Assembly: GCA_019116445.1 (NCBI GenBank) | Contig: DXBP01000058.1 | Coordinates: forward strand, 1 to 34,105 | DNA length: 34,105 bases | Origin: Candidatus Gemmiger excrementigallinarum | GTDB lineage: Bacteria; Bacillota; Clostridia; Oscillospirales; Ruminococcaceae | Direction: 5' to 3' | Part shown: positions 32,045-34,105 of the stretch, in pieces | How the letters are laid out: each line of letters begins with the position of its first letter | Numbering within the stretch: position 1 is the stretch's first letter | Made by a program: the position numbers and the translations under genes | Notes under the pieces: model-generated | The model's input: the letters and a program-made list of their open reading frames with translations, nothing else | Told to the model about the DNA's origin: nothing | The model's database searches: none

Positions 32045-32070
32045 GTTCCTTTTCTTGTAAGAAAAGGAAC
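32045..32070. repeat. family A palindrome after gyrA
   Basis: GTTCCTTTTCTT-GT-AAGAAAAGGAAC begins immediately after the gyrA TGA and is followed by CAAAAGAACTTTCACC. The gyrA terminator lies about 60 nt further on. Confidence 0.78.
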
Positions 32071-32131
32071 CAAAAGAACTTTCACCTTATGGCCCGTGAA
32101 AGAGCGGTAAATCACCCGAAAACCTAAATCC

Positions 32132-32167
32132 AAAATCCCGGAAGAGAAGCTCTCTGCCGGGATTTTT
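32132..32167 (+). terminator. gyrA terminator
   Basis: AAAATCCCGG (32132-32141) pairs with CCGGGATTTTT (32157-32167); the loop contains an inner AGAG/CTCT pairing. Confidence 0.85.
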
Positions 32168-32187
32168 ACAGGAAAAGGGGAATCCCC

Positions 32188-33759
32188 ATGAATGATAAGA
32201 CACGTCGCATAGCCCGGCATCTGGTGGCCTGGGCGCTGTTGCTGCTGTTGGTGGCGGCGGTGGCCTGGCTGAAATATCCCCGGGGCGAGTACAATTACCT
32301 CAATTCCGACGCCACCTGGCACGTGGTGCTCACCATGAATGCCTACGATGAAACCCCGCTGTCGGTACATAAGTTCCTGCCGCTGGTTTCCCTGGGCGAT
32401 GCCCGGGATAAAGGCATCTCCTGGGGGGCTGCCGTCTGGGACCAGCAGGGCAATTATTACTATACTTCCTTTTCTTCCATGGGCTTTGCCCTGCCCTATC
32501 TGGTACTCAAGCTGCTGCATCTCCCCTTTACGCCCCAAAGCCTGTATCTCTTCAATACCGGGCTGCTGTGGCTCTCCTGCGGGATTGTGTATGAGCTGCT
32601 CTCGCTGTGGAGCGGCCCCCGCCGCCGTCAGTGGCTGATGGCGGTGGTGCTGGTGGCTTACGTCCTCACCCCCGAGATCATGCACGGCATGGGCCTGACC
32701 TACTGGCACCAGTCCCTGATGCAGGTGTTTTTGCCCCTGCAGCTGCTGCTGTATTACCGCTGGGCCACCACCGGGCGGGGGTTCTGGGCCTTTGCGGTGC
32801 TCTGCCTGGTTTGCCCCTATACCGAGTGGAGCGGCTACGTCGCCAACGCCGGGTACTTCCTGGCCGAGGGATACCGCTGGGCCAAAGACCACGACAAACG
32901 CCACGGCAAATCGCTGGCCGTCATTGCGGCGGCTACCGTGCTGGCGGGGGTCATCTTCTGCGTGCAGTATCTGCCGGTGGTGGGGCTGGAAAACCTCTTC
33001 CTCATCGTGGGGGAGCGGTTCGTGGCCCGCAGCGTGTCCCAGAACAAGACGGTATTCGATCTGCTGGCCGGGTATTGGGTGTCGGCCAAGGCGCTGCTTT
33101 TGCTGGCGGGGGCCTGCCTGGTGGTCTGGGCGGTGCTGCGCCTGACCGGCCTGCGCCGGGGCGAAGCCTATACCCGGGAACAGAAACTGGTGGTATTTCT
33201 GGCGGTGTTCCCGCTGCTGGAAAACCTGCTCATGCAGCAGCACGCCCTTTCCTACACCTACGACCGCATGAAAATTGCCCTGCCGCTGCTGTTGCTGCTC
33301 TACGGGCTGCTGTACAGCATCACGGCCGGGCGGCGGGCGTGGCTGGCGGGGGCCGGCGCCCTGGTGGTGCTGGTGGTCTGCTTCTTTGCCCGGCAGTACC
33401 GGACCGACACGCATTTTGTCTGGGCCACCGATTACAAGGCGGGCAACGAGGCACTGTTTGCCTATCTTGACGAGAATTTCGACGACAGCGTGCTGGGCTG
33501 CACGGCCCCGGTGCGCGGGTATGTGAATATGCTGGCGGGCCGCGGCTGCTATGAGCAGGTGAGCGACCCTTACCAGCTGGAAGAACAGGCCGCCGAACAG
33601 GATGTGCGCTATATTGTGCTGCTGACCCAGCAGGATGCCGCCGGCACCGACGGCGGGTACTGCTATTGCATGGGCGCCCAGGTGCTGGACCGCACCACCG
33701 GGCAGCTGTGCACCATCACCAACCTGCACAGCGGCATCGAAGTTTCCGACTGGCAGTAA
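32188..33759 (+). CDS. polytopic membrane protein, possible GT-C glycosyltransferase
   Basis: The 523-aa protein has about ten hydrophobic segments (starting at residues 11-28, then about 97-115, 117-135, 147-165, 175-190, 197-215, 245-268, 300-325, 340-360 and 365-400) and a C-terminal soluble domain (about 405-523). The first loop has NSDATWHVVLTMNAYD, and acidic residues in that loop are typical of GT-C (PMT/ArnT-like) enzymes, so a lipid-linked sugar transferase is plausible but not shown. AAAAGGGG precedes the ATG. It is alone after the gyrA terminator and has its own terminator. Confidence 0.75.
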   Translation: MNDKTRRIARHLVAWALLLLLVAAVAWLKYPRGEYNYLNSDATWHVVLTMNAYDETPLSVHKFLPLVSLGDARDKGISWGAAVWDQQGNYYYTSFSSMGFALPYLVLKLLHLPFTPQSLYLFNTGLLWLSCGIVYELLSLWSGPRRRQWLMAVVLVAYVLTPEIMHGMGLTYWHQSLMQVFLPLQLLLYYRWATTGRGFWAFAVLCLVCPYTEWSGYVANAGYFLAEGYRWAKDHDKRHGKSLAVIAAATVLAGVIFCVQYLPVVGLENLFLIVGERFVARSVSQNKTVFDLLAGYWVSAKALLLLAGACLVVWAVLRLTGLRRGEAYTREQKLVVFLAVFPLLENLLMQQHALSYTYDRMKIALPLLLLLYGLLYSITAGRRAWLAGAGALVVLVVCFFARQYRTDTHFVWATDYKAGNEALFAYLDENFDDSVLGCTAPVRGYVNMLAGRGCYEQVSDPYQLEEQAAEQDVRYIVLLTQQDAAGTDGGYCYCMGAQVLDRTTGQLCTITNLHSGIEVSDWQ

Positions 33760-33764
33760 GGGAT

Positions 33765-33874
33765 GTTCCTTCTTTGCAAAGAAGGAACCGAAGAAATTCC
33801 AAATAAAAATATCCCACGGGGCAACACCCCGTGGGATATTTTTGTTGAGAGTTCTTTTCTTGCAAGAAAAGAAC
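33765..33874. repeat. family A module: palindrome, terminator, palindrome
   Basis: A perfect palindrome (33765-33788, half-site GTTCCTTCTTTG) lies 5 nt after the stop, then CGAAGAAATTCCAAAT. A strong bidirectional terminator (33805-33821 with 33827-33843, T-tailed) follows, then TTGAGAGTTC and a second perfect palindrome (33851-33874, half-site GTTCTTTTCTTG). This is the full two-sided form. Confidence 0.85.
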
Positions 33875-33885
33875 CATCTCTTATT

Positions 33886-34105
33886 GGTGGGCCATCCTCT
33901 GATGACCCGCGCCCTATCCGACAGTCCGCTGGACTGTCGTCTTACGGGCTGTTCAAGCCCCGGATGGCCCTCTGAGTCATGACCCCCGGCTAAGCCGGGG
34001 GCTTGTGTAAGCCCTAGAAGGGCATCGTACCGGCAAGCCTCTCAAGAGGCACTGAAAAAGTCGCCACTTGCATCACTTGCCCCACAGCCCGTAAACGGGC
34101 GCTAT
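33886..34105 (+). ncRNA. structured non-coding end, possible mobile-element RNA
   Basis: No gene was found. The outer stem GGGCCATCC (about 33888) with GGATGGCCC (about 33962) encloses GACAGTCC/GGACTGTC. It is followed by a 9-bp CCCCCGGCT/AGCCGGGGG stem (33983-34001), GCCC/GGGC (34011-34023), GCCTCT/AGAGGC (34037-34050) and GCCCGT/ACGGGC (34087-34100). Such a hairpin series resembles the end of an IS200/IS605-group element or an OMEGA/HEARO-type RNA ahead of its nuclease gene. The window stops before any ORF, so this is an inference. Confidence 0.35.

Noticed and set aside
3178..33874. CRISPR array from the recurring TTTGCAAA palindromes
   Set aside because: Copies are dispersed over 30 kb at gene ends, not regularly spaced, and no cas gene is present.

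Overview
The window is about 34 kb of GC-rich (roughly 60%) bacterial chromosome spanning the replication origin. The order rnpA-rpmH / dnaA / oriC / dnaN / rlbA / recF / remB / gyrB / gyrA, AGGAGG-type ribosome binding sites, TTGACA/TATAAT promoters, a Clostridia-type SerRS and lipobox lipoproteins point to a Firmicute. Composition, repeat families and gene set suggest an Oscillospiraceae of the Faecalibacterium/Subdoligranulum/Gemmiger group; the genus is an inference.

Layout. 1-415: two copies of the 5' part of a tRNA-Arg(CCG) gene, one cut off inside the anticodon loop, probably an integration scar. 416-3202: a membrane-anchored alpha/beta hydrolase, a patatin-like phospholipase and aroD. 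3538-11694: mnmE, a small membrane protein, a four-helix-bundle ORF carried in a repeat, mnmG, rsmG, a Noc-like ParB paralogue, parA and parB, with two perfect parS sites. 11920-14059: serS and a convergent lipoprotein gene. 14235-14891: tRNA-Met, tRNA-Glu and a mosaic of tRNA-Glu 3'-end fragments. 14928-18049 (minus): an ABC-F ATPase with a leader-peptide attenuator and a Big_2/CAP lipoprotein. 18235-21782 (minus): khpB, yidC, yidD, rnpA and rpmH in the ancestral origin order. 22167-32044 (plus): dnaA, oriC, dnaN, rlbA, recF, remB, gyrB and gyrA. 32188-34105: a polytopic membrane protein, then a structured non-coding stretch that may start a further mobile element.

The genes cover initiation and clamp loading (dnaA, dnaN), supercoiling (gyrBA), repair (recF), origin segregation (parABS, noc), the ribosome and tRNA modification set (rpmH, rnpA, mnmE, mnmG, rsmG) and membrane insertion (yidC, yidD). 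Relative to the common Firmicute order, the mnmE-parB block is inverted, so with serS it reads toward oriC and would be transcribed head-on to the leftward replication fork.

Two repeat systems stand out. Family A is a palindrome followed by an AAAGAAACTCCAA-like spacer and usually a Rho-independent terminator; it lies directly at the stop codons of seven genes. Family B consists of roughly 200-290 bp elements with complementary AT-rich ends and GC-rich inner hairpins, sitting inside operons. One longer copy of family B carries a four-helix-bundle ORF, the same short/long organisation known for 23S rRNA intervening sequences.
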